Source of the DNA: Castanea sativa | Taxonomy: Eukaryota; Streptophyta; Magnoliopsida; Fagales; Fagaceae | Length of the DNA: 64,000 nt | Assembly (NCBI RefSeq): GCF_040712315.1 | Contig: NC_134021.1 | Location: forward strand, 27,924,001 to 27,988,000 | Direction: 5' to 3' | Shown: piece after piece, positions 1 to 9,708 of the stretch | How positions within the stretch are numbered: position 1 is the stretch's first letter | Layout of the letters: each line of letters starts with the position of its first letter | Position numbers and translations under genes: made by a program | Notes under the pieces: model-generated | The model's input: the letters and a program-made list of their open reading frames with translations, nothing else | Databases searched by the model: none | What the model was told of the DNA's origin: nothing

Positions 1-1308
1 TTTAAGTGGTTTTCTTTATTTGGAATTCTCAATTTTGATACCCAAAATACCCTAAAATTTTATCAGATTGTAAAGCTTAAATAATAGGGTTGTGTGTGTA
101 TATATATATATAAAAAATAAAAGTTGAGCTTAGAAGTCGAGGTTGCACCAAGTGGCTTCACCAAAGTGCTAAAAAATTTTTAGATTTTAGATTTTAAAAA
201 TATATATAATTTTTCTTCTCCTATAATTTCTAAGTTAATAAAAATCGTAATTTGATTATAATCCAAATTCTTTATCTAATCCATTTAATCCTTATTTTGA
301 ACAAGAGATTAAATTTAGTTGCTTTTCTTCTTTGAAAAGTAAATTTAGTTAGTTGGTTTCATACAACTATAACCTACAATTGTGTCTATTTAAATATTAT
401 CAACAAAGCCTAAAATAATAGGATAGAAAGAAAAAGAAAATCCAAAGTGTAAAATATTAAAATGTGTAGATGTGTAAGTAGAGGTATAGCTAATCCCATG
501 AATTAAAAAAAAAAAAAAAAAAGCACTTTCACTAGGAGGATATACACACGGAGAGGAATTAATAATAAATTTGTTATCTACTTTTTTTTTTTTCAAATAT
601 ATTTTGTTTTTAATTAATTTATTTTTTGGATAACCAAAAAAAAAAAAAACCTAATAACGTTAACAACTTGATTTTTATTGTATTTGATTTTGAATAAATT
701 TATTCTTTCTTTTTTATGGCTTATAACTTCTTCACAACTTAAAATTATTATTTTTAAATAGAAACAACTTCTTAACAATTTTTTACCATGGTTGAAATTT
801 TGTTTGTTGGATAAATATAAGAATGATTATGGATAATAGTATTATTATACCATGACTCTCATCTTTAGATTTTTAGGTCACTATAAATAATAAGGTCAAA
901 TTCATGATTTATTTCATTAATATTTTGAACATCCAAGTATCTATCATTTTTTAGGGTTATTTGTTATTTGTTTTTCTCTCAAATTCAGTCCCTCTTTGCC
1001 TCAAAAAATAACTTACCAATTTTTTTAAAATTATTATTCATGTTTTTTTTTTTAAGGGAATTTTATTATTATTCTTTTTTTTTTTGTTTTTTGTTTTTTT
1101 TTTTTCAGGGAGTTTCATTGAGGTTTTGAAGCACTAGATCAAAAGTTTTTCTCAAAAAAATTGCTTGAAATTTATATTTACATATTTTGTTTTGATAGGA
1201 TGAAATTCGGTGCCTCTCCCCTCACTTTCAAAGATAAAAATTCAATTCTTACGTAAGTTTATCTACTTTTATGTTTTAATGTTTAGTAATTTGGGTTGTT
1301 CATAATAC
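1..1308. other. AT-rich intergenic flank
   Basis: No gene is seen here. The stretch is dominated by poly-A and poly-T runs and a short GT/TA microsatellite near 91-111. The short open frames are low-complexity Lys/Phe runs without recognisable domains. It is the left host flank of element A, and its last five bases are that element's target duplication. Confidence 0.8.
105..300 (+). repeat. Dispersed AT-rich repeat, copy 1
   Basis: This stretch (aaaataaaagttgagctta ... ttcttctcctataattt ... aatccaaattcttt) recurs with moderate divergence at 14120-14310, and partly at 16180-16240 and 16775-16795. It has no coding content. It may be part of a non-autonomous DNA transposon or Helitron, but I could not define its ends. 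Confidence 0.5.
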
Positions 1309-1313
1309 TTAAC
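1309..1313. repeat. Target-site duplication of element A (TTAAC)
   Basis: TTAAC directly precedes the 5' LTR and recurs at 13709-13713 directly after the 3' LTR. A 5-bp duplication is what a Ty3/gypsy integrase leaves, so this defines element A as one complete insertion. Confidence 0.95.
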
Positions 1314-1783
1314 TGTAGGGGTATTGGGCCCAATAGCATATGAAGGATGGCCCAACGAAGTATTTTGGGCTGGAAACCCAAAATCCGAAGACATCAAAAT
1401 GGTCGTGGACTATTTACATATCCAAACACGTCCGAGGAGTAGATTTGTCCTCGGATTTCAAGGCCGAGGACATAGAAAGAGAAGTTTGGTATCCCTGGGT
1501 TATATTATAATGAGTCCTACAATTATGGGGATGCACGGTATACGTGGAGGGCGAGAGAAAGAACGGTGGAATGTCTAAAAATAAAGCTGCTACCACCGCC
1601 CATACATTAAAAGCTCTGTAAATTGATACACTGACTGTATAGATGGAAGGATGGGACCTGAACATCGAGCTTGGAACTTGGTCCCTAATCCCAGCGGGCT
1701 TTAGGGAAGAATGGATGGGACAAGTATCCAAAAAGGGGGATTGCAACCAGAAAAGTGGAAGGTGATGAAGGGAAAGGAAAGGA

Positions 1784-1791
1784 TATAAATA
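1784..1791 (+). promoter_or_regulatory. TATA box of the 5' LTR (element A)
   Basis: TATAAATA lies in a G/A-rich context about 340 bp before the LTR end, a usual place for an LTR core promoter. The same motif is at 13369-13376 in the 3' LTR. Confidence 0.7.
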
Positions 1792-1903
1792 GGAGGAAAG
1801 GCATACGAAGAAAGGGGGGACTTTTCTGAGTAAAAGAGATAGAGCCAATAGTAAATGATAATCAACACTTGTATCCAAACTTGAGAAATATCATTAGAAA
1901 CCA

Positions 1904-1924
1904 TCCTCGGACACAATCCGAGGA
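1904..1924. promoter_or_regulatory. Inverted repeat TCCTCGGA-N5-TCCGAGGA in LTR
   Basis: Two 8-bp arms at 1904-1911 and 1917-1924 face each other about 115 bp downstream of the TATA box, in what should be the transcribed R/U5 part. The repeat recurs in the 3' LTR, in the left LTR of element B (near 25345) and, in looser form, in the solo LTR at 59240-60009. Its function is unknown; it could be a protein site or an RNA hairpin. Confidence 0.5.
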
Positions 1925-2125
1925 CGATTTCTCAGTCTTACTCTTTGCAAACGATTCTTTGTTCTGTTCTATTGGGCCCAAAGCCCGTTCTTTTTGTAAT
2001 TGTCTAAACCATCCTTGAAATCTAAATTACAAGCCCATCCTCTACAAATTCATTGTAAAGAAAGGTCTTTCAAGCCCATTTTTCTCCCAGTCGTAGTTTG
2101 GGAACTTGAATTGTGTCCTTACAAT

Positions 2126-2143
2126 TGGCGCCGTCTGTGGGAA
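2126..2143 (+). promoter_or_regulatory. Primer-binding site of element A
   Basis: TGGCGCCGTCTGTGGGAA begins two bases after the LTR end. Elements B, C and D carry close variants at the same place (TGGCRCCRTYTGTGGGAA-like). The first bases fit the 3' end of a tRNA ending in GGCGCCA, such as tRNA-Asp as reported for related plant gypsy elements. The rest fits less well, so the primer identity is uncertain. Confidence 0.75.
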
Positions 2144-2171
2144 TTTAGTCTTTAAGGAAGTTTAGGACATC

Positions 2172-3252
2172 ATGGTAGGATCAGGACCACAACGCAGTGC
2201 GGAGTCCGTGGGCTCTCAGCGTGAGGATCTCTCCTTGCATCCTGATCACGGAGAGAACCGAGAGGGAAGTGTACATACTACACATACCATCAGAAGTGCA
2301 AGTCATTCGCAAGGAGGAAGCAGAGCTCCTTATGAAAGAAATGCCAGGGCCATGCAGAAGGAGATTGACGGCCTAAAGAGGAGATTGCGCCACGAGAGGC
2401 GAAGGAGAACTCCTCCGACCTCTGACCCCTCTTCGGAAGGATCCGAGGATGACAATTACGGGCAAAGATCCAGAACTCCCCCAGGTGAATATGCCTCTTC
2501 CGAAGAAGACAATCTGCATGGGAGACGTGGCAGAGACTACCCCCCTAGGGGCTTAGGAAATGACGCAATGGGAAGAGCATTGCACCAAATCTCCAGGTCA
2601 CCCTTCGCGCGCAGATTGGAAGAAGGAAGGTTGCCTCGGCGCTTCACACAACCGGCCTTCACTCTTTACAATGGTCGGACGGATCCTGTAGAGCACGTAA
2701 GCCACTTCAGCCAGAGAATGGCAGTGCATTCCAGGAATGAAACTTTGTTATGCAAGATTTTTCCTTCTAGCCTAGGGCCCGTAGCCATGAGATGGTTTGA
2801 CGGCTTAAGGGCAGGCTCCATTGATTCTTTCAAAGAGCTTACTAGGGCATTTGGTTCTCGCTTTATCACGTGCAGTAGAGTTCCTCGTCCATTGGATTCT
2901 TTACTATCCATGGCCATGAGGGAAGGGGAAACCCTGAAAACATATTCGGACCGGTACTGGGAAATGTTCAACGAAATTGACGGAGACTTTGACGATGTAG
3001 CAATAAGGACCTTCAAGGTCGGCCTACCAACAGAGCATGACTTGAGGAAATCCTTAACGAAGAAACCTGTCGAAGCGTACGTCGACTGATGGATCGCCTC
3101 TACGAGTACAAACGGGTTGAGGAAGATCAGCACCAGGGAAAAGGCCAGTCGAATGATATCCCACACGAAAGGAGGGACTTCAGGTCGGACCGATACAACA
3201 ACAATAGGCCAACGCGGGATTTTTCCGGGCGGGCGGCCACATACCCCCACAA
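2172..3252 (+). pseudogene. gag, N-terminal and capsid part, element A (frameshifted)
   Basis: This is the structural Gag protein, which packages element RNA in virus-like particles in the cytoplasm. The frame opens at ATG 2172 (MVGSGPQRSAESVGS...), 48 bp after the LTR. It has a charged, Arg-rich N-terminus (about residues 1-120) and then the retrotransposon-gag core with FTLYNGRTDPVEHV and AMRWFDGLRAGSIDSF, which matches the family. The frame ends at 3089. A one-base loss near 3070 moves the message into the next frame (MDRLYEYKRVEEDQ, 3089-3304), and a second shift near 3240 moves it into the frame starting at 3253. Element B has the same core in one frame to 35076. Translation would give about 305 residues of Gag without its nucleocapsid end. 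Confidence 0.88.
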
Positions 3253-4194
3253 GTGGTCAACACCGTCTTCGGGGAGCCGGTGCGGCGAGTGTTGGAGAAA
3301 ATAAGGCATGAGCCTTTTTTCAAATGGCCAAATAAAATGGCAGGGGACCCTTTGAGACGCAACCAAAATCTCCACTGCCATTATCACCAGGAGAGAGGTC
3401 ATACCACCGAGGACTGTCGCACTTTGTGGAATCATCTGGAACAATTGGTTAAAGAGGGAAAGCTGAAGCAGTTTCTGTACCAACCCAACGGGCGAGGAAA
3501 CCAATCGGGAGTGGCAAACCACGACGGTCCTTCATCCAGACCTCCTCTAGGCACTATCAACGTCATTTTTGCGGCACCTGGTAGGACTGGCTCAGCTCCT
3601 TTCAGGGTAATGTCGATTGCTCGTACTTTGGCCGAGGAGTCACTGGATCAGCCGAAGAGGATCAAGGCAAGTATCCTGCCAGTCCTAAGTTTCTCTGAAG
3701 AGGACAAGATGGGGACCATCCAGCCTCATGATGATGCCTTAGTGGTAACCCTCAGAATTGGGAACTATGATGTAAAGAGGGTAATGGTTGATCAAGGTAG
3801 TGGTGCAGATATCATGTACCCTGACCTATTTAGAGGCTTGAAGTTAAGAGTTGAAGATCTTATGCCATATGACTCACCCTTGATAAGCTTCGAAGGGAGA
3901 GCTGTCGTTCCAAAGGGACAGATTAGACTGCCTGTGCAATCAGGTCCGGAGGTAGTAGACGTAGATTTCATCGTGGTCGATGCCTACTCTCCCTATACGG
4001 CTATTGTGGCGAGACCTTGGCTGCATGCGTTAGGGGCTGTTTCCTCAACCTTGCATGTCAAAATCAAATTTCATTCTGGAGATCAGGTGGTGGAGTTACT
4101 TGGGAGTCAGTCTGTGGCTCGACAGTGTGTCACGGCTGCAATTCTGCGTCGACCAGAACCAGACTCCCCGTCCTCGGCTAACGGTGAAGCATAG
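3253..4194 (+). CDS. Gag nucleocapsid tail plus aspartic protease, element A
   Basis: This open frame of 313 codons continues gag after the second frameshift; the first ATG-type start is not biological. Residues 42-55 hold a zinc-knuckle-like C-x2-H-x4-H-x4-C (GHTTEDC), a variant in which the second Cys of the usual CCHC knuckle is His. The retropepsin-like protease follows: VDQGSGADIMYPDLF around residue 180 aligns with the catalytic D-(S/T)-G-x-A-D region of plant gypsy proteases, with Gln in the Ser/Thr position. Downstream is the flap-like segment and VARPWLHALGAV. The protease would cleave the Gag-Pol precursor inside particles. The frame ends at an in-frame TAG (4192-4194), after which the same frame runs straight into reverse transcriptase. 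Confidence 0.85.
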   Translation: MVNTVFGEPVRRVLEKIRHEPFFKWPNKMAGDPLRRNQNLHCHYHQERGHTTEDCRTLWNHLEQLVKEGKLKQFLYQPNGRGNQSGVANHDGPSSRPPLGTINVIFAAPGRTGSAPFRVMSIARTLAEESLDQPKRIKASILPVLSFSEEDKMGTIQPHDDALVVTLRIGNYDVKRVMVDQGSGADIMYPDLFRGLKLRVEDLMPYDSPLISFEGRAVVPKGQIRLPVQSGPEVVDVDFIVVDAYSPYTAIVARPWLHALGAVSSTLHVKIKFHSGDQVVELLGSQSVARQCVTAAILRRPEPDSPSSANGEA

Positions 4195-4200
4195 CAATCA
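4192..4200 (+). promoter_or_regulatory. Candidate stop-codon readthrough site between PR and RT
   Basis: TAG CAA TCA exactly fits UAG-CAR-YYA, the context known from tobamoviruses to allow readthrough. The same TAG CAA TCA AAG stands at the homologous place in element B (minus strand, 34083 down to 34072). Translation upstream and downstream is in the same frame. That the stop is used to set the Gag-PR:Pol ratio is an inference; a shared chance mutation (CAG to TAG) is the alternative. Confidence 0.5.
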
Positions 4201-5094
4201 AAGTCTCTTCCCATAGCCGAGGTAGATGAAGCAACGTGTGAAGAATTGGAGAAAATTATCATAGACAATGATCCTGAAAAGTTCTTCCAGGTTGGAGTTC
4301 AATTGCCGCAGGAAGAGAAGACAGAGCTGATTTTATTTTTAAAGAAAAATATGGATGTATTTGCTTGGAACGCGTATGAGGCCCCTGGGGTTGATCCGAA
4401 CTTCATATGTCATCATTTAAGGGTCAATCCAAATGTAGTGCCGAGGAGGCAACCACCTCGGAGGTCCTCAAAGGAACATTCGGAAGCCGTCAAAGAGGAA
4501 GTGCTCAAACTCAAAGCGGCAGGGGCTATCAAAGAAGTGTTTTATCCTGAATGGTTAGCCCATACTGTGGTGGTGAAAAAGAAGAATGGGAAGTGGAGAG
4601 TATGTGTAGATTTCACAGATTTAAACAAGGCTTGCCCAAAGGACTCATTCCCGATGCCTCGGATTGATCAACTGGTTGACGCTCCTGTTGGACATCCTCG
4701 GATGAGATTTCTTGATGCTTTCCAAGGTTATCACCAGATAACTTTAGCCGTTGAGGACCACGAGCAGACAGCATTCGTCACTCCTACGGGAAATTATCAT
4801 TATAAGGTAATGCCTTTTGGCTTGAAAAACGCGGGGGCTACCTACCAAAGGATGATGACGAGGATGTTTGAGGCACAGCTAGGAAAAAATATTGAGGTAT
4901 ACGTGGACGATATGGTAGTAAAGAGTAAAGAAGTTTCTGCACATCTGGAAGATCTGAGCAACACTTTTCAGAAGCTAAGAGAGTATAAATTGCGGCTCAA
5001 TGCCTCTAAATGCTCTTTCGGTGTGGGGTCGGGCAAGTTTCTAGGATATATGGTGACTCACCGAGGAATTGAAGTGAATCCTGCTCGGAGTTAA
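4195..5094 (+). CDS. Reverse transcriptase domain, element A
   Basis: The frame continues that of protease after the TAG. It encodes the RNA-dependent DNA polymerase that copies element RNA to cDNA. Visible RT blocks in order are the fingers segment [31 protein letters not shown], quoted here by position near codons 100-130, the palm [27 protein letters not shown], and the catalytic YVDD at 4900-4911, followed by [16 protein letters not shown]. All three palm aspartates are present. The frame breaks at 5094 just after GIEVNPA, where the first of many small indels in the following 1.5 kb occurs. Element B carries the homologous segment at 33151-34080. Confidence 0.92.
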   Translation, partial: QSKSLPIAEVDEATCEELEKIIIDNDPEKFFQVGVQLPQEEKTELILFLKKNMDVFAWNAYEAPGVDPNFICHHLRVNPNVVPRRQPPRRSSKEHSEAVKEEVLKLKAAGAIKEVFYPEWLAHTVVVKKKNGKWRVCVDFTDLNKACPKDSFPMPRIDQLVDAPVGHPRMRFLDAFQGYHQITLAVEDHEQTAFVTPTGNYHYKVMPFGLKNAGATYQRMMTRMFEAQLGKNIEVYVDDMVVKSKEVSAHLEDLSNTFQKLREYKLRLNASKCSFGVGSGKFLGYMVTHRGIEVNPARS

Positions 5095-6630
5095 GGCAAT
5101 AAGCGGCTTACACCCACCTCGGAATCCTAAAGAGGTGCAAAGACTAACGAGGTATGGCTTCTTGCTCTCAGCGATTTATATCTCGGTCCGCGGACGGATG
5201 CGAGCCTTTCTTTCGGTTATTAAATAAATGGAAGGGTTTTGAATGGACCGAGGAGTGTGCAACGGCTTTCCAACGGCTAAAAGAATATCTCTCGCGACCA
5301 CCGGTTATGTCTCGACCGAGAGGTTGATGAGATTCGTTTGCATATATTGCGGTGGCTAAACATGCGGTTAGTTACGGTTCTTATCCGAGATGACAATAAC
5401 ATCCGAGAGACCGGTGTACTATGTAAGCAAATCTCTGCATGAGGCCGAGCTGAGTTATTTGCCACTGGAAAAAGCTATCTTGGCTGTGGTACATGCTACA
5501 CGAAGACTTCCCCATTACTTCCGGTCTCGTACGGTTGTTGTTCTTACACAACTCCCTCTCAAATCAATTTTGCGAAGTGCGAGATTATATGGGAAGAATT
5601 GCCAAATGGGGAACTGTCCTAGGAGCCTTCGATATCAAGTATATGCCTCGCACCTCTATAAAGGGGCAGGTCATCGCGGACCTTGTGGCGAGTTTGCGAG
5701 CCTTCGTTAGAAGACTATCAAGAAGGCATGGGTAAAAAATCGGTAGGCATGATTTCGTGTGAAGGGCCTCCGTTATGGAAAGTCCATGTTGATGGAGCGG
5801 CAAATCGAGAGGGGATCGGGTATCGGATTAGTTTTGATATCCCCGAGAGGGTATTACTTTTGAGAAATCCCTGAGATTAGGATTCTCGGCCACCAACAAC
5901 GAAGCGAGTATGAAGCGGTCCTCGCGGGGATGAACATGGTTCATAAAATGGGAGGAAAGGCGGTGCAAATGTTCTCGGACTCACTATTGGTGGTAGGCCA
6001 AGTAGAAGGGAAGCTAGAAGCAAGGGATTCCGAATGCGAGAATACCTAACCCAGGTCGGGTTTATGCAATCTAAATTTGAGTCTTTTCTACTATTGCATG
6101 TATCCGGATGTGGCAATACCCATGCCGACTCATTAGCCACGCTCGCAACGTCCTCGGCACAAAGTCTACCACGAGTTATCCTCGTTGAAGATCTGTTGAA
6201 GCCCAGGACGGATGGTAACTCCACTCAAATTCTTCAAATTAGGACGGGACCTAGTTGGATGGATCAAATAGTAACATTTCTCGAAATGACATCCTACCTG
6301 GAGAAAAAGCTGAAGCGGATAAGGTTCGCAGAAAAGCCACTCGTTTCTGGTTATCAGAGGACCAAAAATTGTACAAACGTTCCTTTTCGGGACCATATTT
6401 GCTATGCATACACCCCGAGGCAACGAGCTACTTTTGGAAGAGCTACACGAAGGGATTTGCGGAAGTCACACGGGAGGAAGGTCTTTAGCTCACGGGGCCC
6501 TTACTCGGGGCTATTGGTGGCCAAATATGCGAGAGAGAAGCGCAAGATTATGCAAAGAAATGTGACCAATGTCAAAGGTTCGCTCCAAACATACATCAAC
6601 CAGGTGGAGTCCTAAATCCTCTATCTAGCC
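5095..6630 (+). pseudogene. RT connection, RNase H and integrase N-terminus, element A (many indels)
   Basis: Piecewise translation in all three frames follows element B closely: FEWTEEC, RPVYYVSKSLHEAE (RT thumb/connection), IKYMPRTSIKGQVIADL, WKVHVDGAAN (RNase H first catalytic Asp), FSATNNEAEY-like sequence, HTGGRSLAH-like zinc-binding integrase start. Frame changes occur roughly every 50-150 bp. Many sit at CAG or CGGAG in the expected sequence and read CGAG, CGA or GCGAG here. Function as written is impossible. RNase H normally removes the RNA strand, and the integrase HHCC domain binds the cDNA end. Given LTR identity, either the assembly is unreliable here or the damage was inherited from the template RNA. 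Confidence 0.85.
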
Positions 6631-7492
6631 CATGGCCTTTTGCCCAATGGGGCTTGGACATTGTTGGACCCTTCCCCAAAGCAACGGGAAACCGACGGTG
6701 GCTTCTCGTGGGAACGGATTACTTTACCAAATGGGTTGATGCTGAGCCAGTATCAAACCTCAGAGACACGGAAGCCAAAAAGTTTGTATGGAAGAATATC
6801 GTTACCGGGTTCGGCATCCCTCATACTCTCATTTCGGATAACGGTTTACAATTTGATAGCAAAGCCTTTCGGAAATCTTGCGTGATCTGGGCATTACGAA
6901 TAGATATTCCACTCCGGCTTATCCCCAAGGAAATGGGCAAGCCGAAGCTGTCAACAAAGTAATAGTGAGCGGACTCAAAAAGAGGTTGGGTGACGCCAAG
7001 GGGAGGTGGGTGGAAGAAGCTGCCACATGTCTTGTGGACGTATAGAACTACACCACGAAGATCCACAGGTGAAACACCCTTCGCCATGACTTATGGAGCC
7101 GAGGCGGTAATCCCCTTAGAAGCTGGGTTCCCAACTCGAAGAAAAGCTCCTTTATTTCGGATAGCAATGATGATCTATTAATGAGAAACTTAGACTTAGT
7201 TGAGGAACGGCGAGAAAGCGCCATGGTTCAACTAGCTTATTATCAACATAAGCTCAAGCAGGGATATGATTCTCATGTGAAACTTCGACCTCTTGGACCA
7301 GGTGACTTAGTATTAAGGAAAGTTTTGGGCACGATGAAGAATCCTGCGTGGGGAAAATTGGGGCCCAACTGGGAAGGACCTTATCGTATTACTTCGGTCG
7401 CAGGAATAGGGGCCTACAATCTGGAAGATTTGGACGAGAATGTTGTACAACGTCCCTGGAATGTAAATAATCTACGAAGGTACTATTACTAA
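6631..7492 (+). pseudogene. Integrase core and C-terminus, element A (frameshifted)
   Basis: Integrase inserts the cDNA into chromosomes. The D-D-E core is visible: GTDYFTKWVDAEP (first Asp), [13 protein letters not shown] (second Asp), and QAEAVNKV with the Glu after a frameshift near 6875. Then come [28 protein letters not shown] and, in the frame 7181-7492, the C-terminal GPGDLVLRKVLG and KLGPNWEGPYRI segment, ending RPWNVNNLRRYYY and a stop at 7490-7492. Shifts near 6875, 7010 and 7165 divide it into four pieces; element B has most of this in one frame. No chromodomain is seen, which fits a non-chromovirus (Tat/Athila side). Confidence 0.88.
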
Positions 7493-7555
7493 ATAAAGGG
7501 CACTTCGGCCGTTCTTTGTTGTAAACTACATTATATTCGTTATCTTCATTCGTCT

Positions 7556-9300
7556 AAGTATCAAGCTGAAACTTGGTATGCCTGGATCCTCGGACCACAT
7601 ACCTCGTCTAAATTGATATTCTTTACTAAGTGTTAAACAGAACCTAAGTTACGTCTGGTCCTCGGATCATCTACTTTGGGAAAATTAACACTTTAAATTT
7701 ATTCATCTAAGTATCAAGCTGAAACTTGGTATGCCTGGATCCTCGGACCACATACCTCGTCTAAATTGATATTCTTTACTAAGTGTTAAACAGAACCTAA
7801 GTTACGTCTGGTCCTCGGATCATCTACTTTGGGAAAATTAACATTTTAAATTTATTCAACTAAGTGTCAAGCTGAAACTTGGTATGCCTGGATCCTCGGA
7901 CCACATACCTCGTCTAAATTGATATTCTTTACTAAGTGTTAAACAGAACCTAAGTTACGTCTGGTCCTCGGATCATCTACTTTGGGAAAATTAACATTTT
8001 TAAATTTATTCATCTAAGTATCAAGCTGAAACTTGGTATGCCTGGATCCTCGGACCACATACCTCGTCTAAATTGATATTCTTTACTAAAGTGTTAAACA
8101 GAACCTAAGTTACGTCTGGTCCTCGGATCATCTACTTTGGGAAAATTAACACTTTAAATTTATTCATCTAAGTATCAAGCTGAAACTTGGTATGCCTGGA
8201 TCCTCGGACCACATACCTCGTCTAAATTGATATTCTTTACTAAGTGTTAAACAGAACCTAAGTTACGTCTGGTCCTCGGATCATCTACTTTGGGAAAATT
8301 AACATTTTAAATTTATTCAACTAAGTGTCAAGCTGAAACTTGGTATGCCTGGATCCTCGGACCACATACCTCGTCTAAATTGATATTCTTTACTAAGTGT
8401 TAAACAGAACCTAAGTTACGTCTGGTCCTCGGATCATCTACTTTGGGAAAATTAACATTTTTAAATTTATTCATCTAAGTGTCAAGCTGAAACTTGGTAT
8501 GCCTGGATCCTCGGACCACATACCTCGTCTAAATTGATATTCTTTACTAAGTGTTAAACAGAACCTAAGTTACGTCTGGTCCTCGGATCATCTACTTTGG
8601 GAAAATTAACATTTTTAAATTTATTCATCTAAGTATCAAGCTGAAACTTGGTATGCCTGGATCCTCGGACCACATACCTCGTCTAAATTGATATTCTTTA
8701 CTAAAGTGTTAAACAGAACCTAAGTTACGTCTGGTCCTCGGATCATCTACTTTGGGAAAATTAACACTTTAAATTTATTCATCTAAGTATCAAGCTGAAA
8801 CTTGGTATGCATGGATCCTCGGACCACATACCTCGTCTAAATTGATATTCTTTACTAAGTGTTAAACAGAACCTAAGTTACGTCTGGTCCTCGGATCATC
8901 TACTTTGGGAAAATTAACATTTTAAATTTATTCAACTAAGTGTCAAGCTGAAACTTGGTATGCCTGGATCCTCGGACCACATACCTCGTCTAAATTGATA
9001 TTCTTTACTAAGTGTTAAACAGAACCTAAGTTACGTCTGGTCCTCGGATCATCTACTTTGGGAAAATTAACATTTTTAAATTTATTCATCTAAGTGTCAA
9101 GCTGAAACTTGGTATGCCTGGATCCTCGGACCACATACCTCGTCTAAATTGATATTCTTTACTAAGTGTTAAACAGAACCTAAGTTACGTCTGGTCCTCG
9201 GATCATCTACTTTGGGAAAATTAACATTTTTAAATTTATTCATCTAAGTGTCAAGCTGAAACTTGGTATGCCTCGATCCTCGGATCAATTACTTGGGAAA
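7556..9300 (+). repeat. Tandem array, about 153-154 bp x 11.3, element A
   Basis: Eleven full units and one partial unit start (at the base after TCTAA/ACTAA) near 7558, 7711, 7865, 8018, 8172, 8325, 8479, 8633, 8787, 8940, 9094 and 9248. Each has GGATCCTCGGACC and, about 75 bp on, GGTCCTCGGATC. Variant bases mark a higher-order pattern: units 4-7 and 8-11 share the same series (an extra A in ACTAAAGTG, ATTCAACTAAG, TTTTTAAAT), so a block of about 615 bp was duplicated. The array lies between the pol stop and the 3' end of the antisense gene. Element B has a relative at 29690-30760. Confidence 0.95.
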
Positions 9301-9708
9301 AATTAATACTTCTGTTCTTTTTTTTTTTTTTTTGACATAAACATCAGATATTTGCATAGACCATATGCCTTATCTTTACATAGTTCAAACTAGAGATCCA
9401 AAATGAAGAATCAAATACTCAAAAAAAAAAAAAAACATCACTTAAATGCAGTTCCCGGCATAATTAAACCCTCCTGGAGTATCAAATTTCAATTCAAGTT
9501 GTTGCTAGTAACTTTGGTAAAAGACAAGAAGATGATATTTATGGAATGATATGATCAGCATAAAAACAAAAAAAATATATGTATAAGAATCATCTAAAAA
9601 CAAACATTCATTCTTGTATTAAATTCCAAAAAAGTACTTTTGCACCTATACTTAGGTATTACACTTGGAGACAAAATAAAAATAAAGAAAGGAAAGACAA
9701 CAAGCAAG
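9301..9708 (-). other. Presumed 3' UTR of the antisense gene, element A
   Basis: No ORF is seen. Poly-T and poly-A runs (9319-9334, 9420-9435) stand between the tandem array and the antisense stop codon. Read on the minus strand this is an AT-rich stretch suited to 3'-end formation; the exact poly(A) site cannot be placed. Confidence 0.4.

Larger units (their letters stand above)
1314..2123 (+). repeat. 5' LTR of element A
   Basis: This 810-bp LTR runs from TGTAGGGGTATTGGGCCC to GTGTCCTTACA and matches 12899-13708. It holds a TATA box, an inverted repeat TCCTCGGA/TCCGAGGA downstream of it, and the end that abuts the PBS. It should drive gag-pol transcription. Open frames on both strands inside it are repeated in the 3' LTR and have no domain, so they are not annotated as genes. 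Confidence 0.95.

Noticed and set aside
1324..1916. Open frames on both strands inside the LTR of element A, repeated at 12909-13501
   Set aside because: They are non-coding LTR sequence copied at both ends; no domain, no sensible start context, and they overlap the promoter and R/U5.
2666..3250. Long minus-strand frame opposite gag (194 codons)
   Set aside because: It is a shadow of the gag codons; the homologous minus-sense reading in element B is 34966-35430, which follows gag conservation and has no own motif.
7556..9300. Regular repeats that might suggest a CRISPR array
   Set aside because: Units are contiguous 153-bp repeats without unique spacers, and the genome is eukaryotic.
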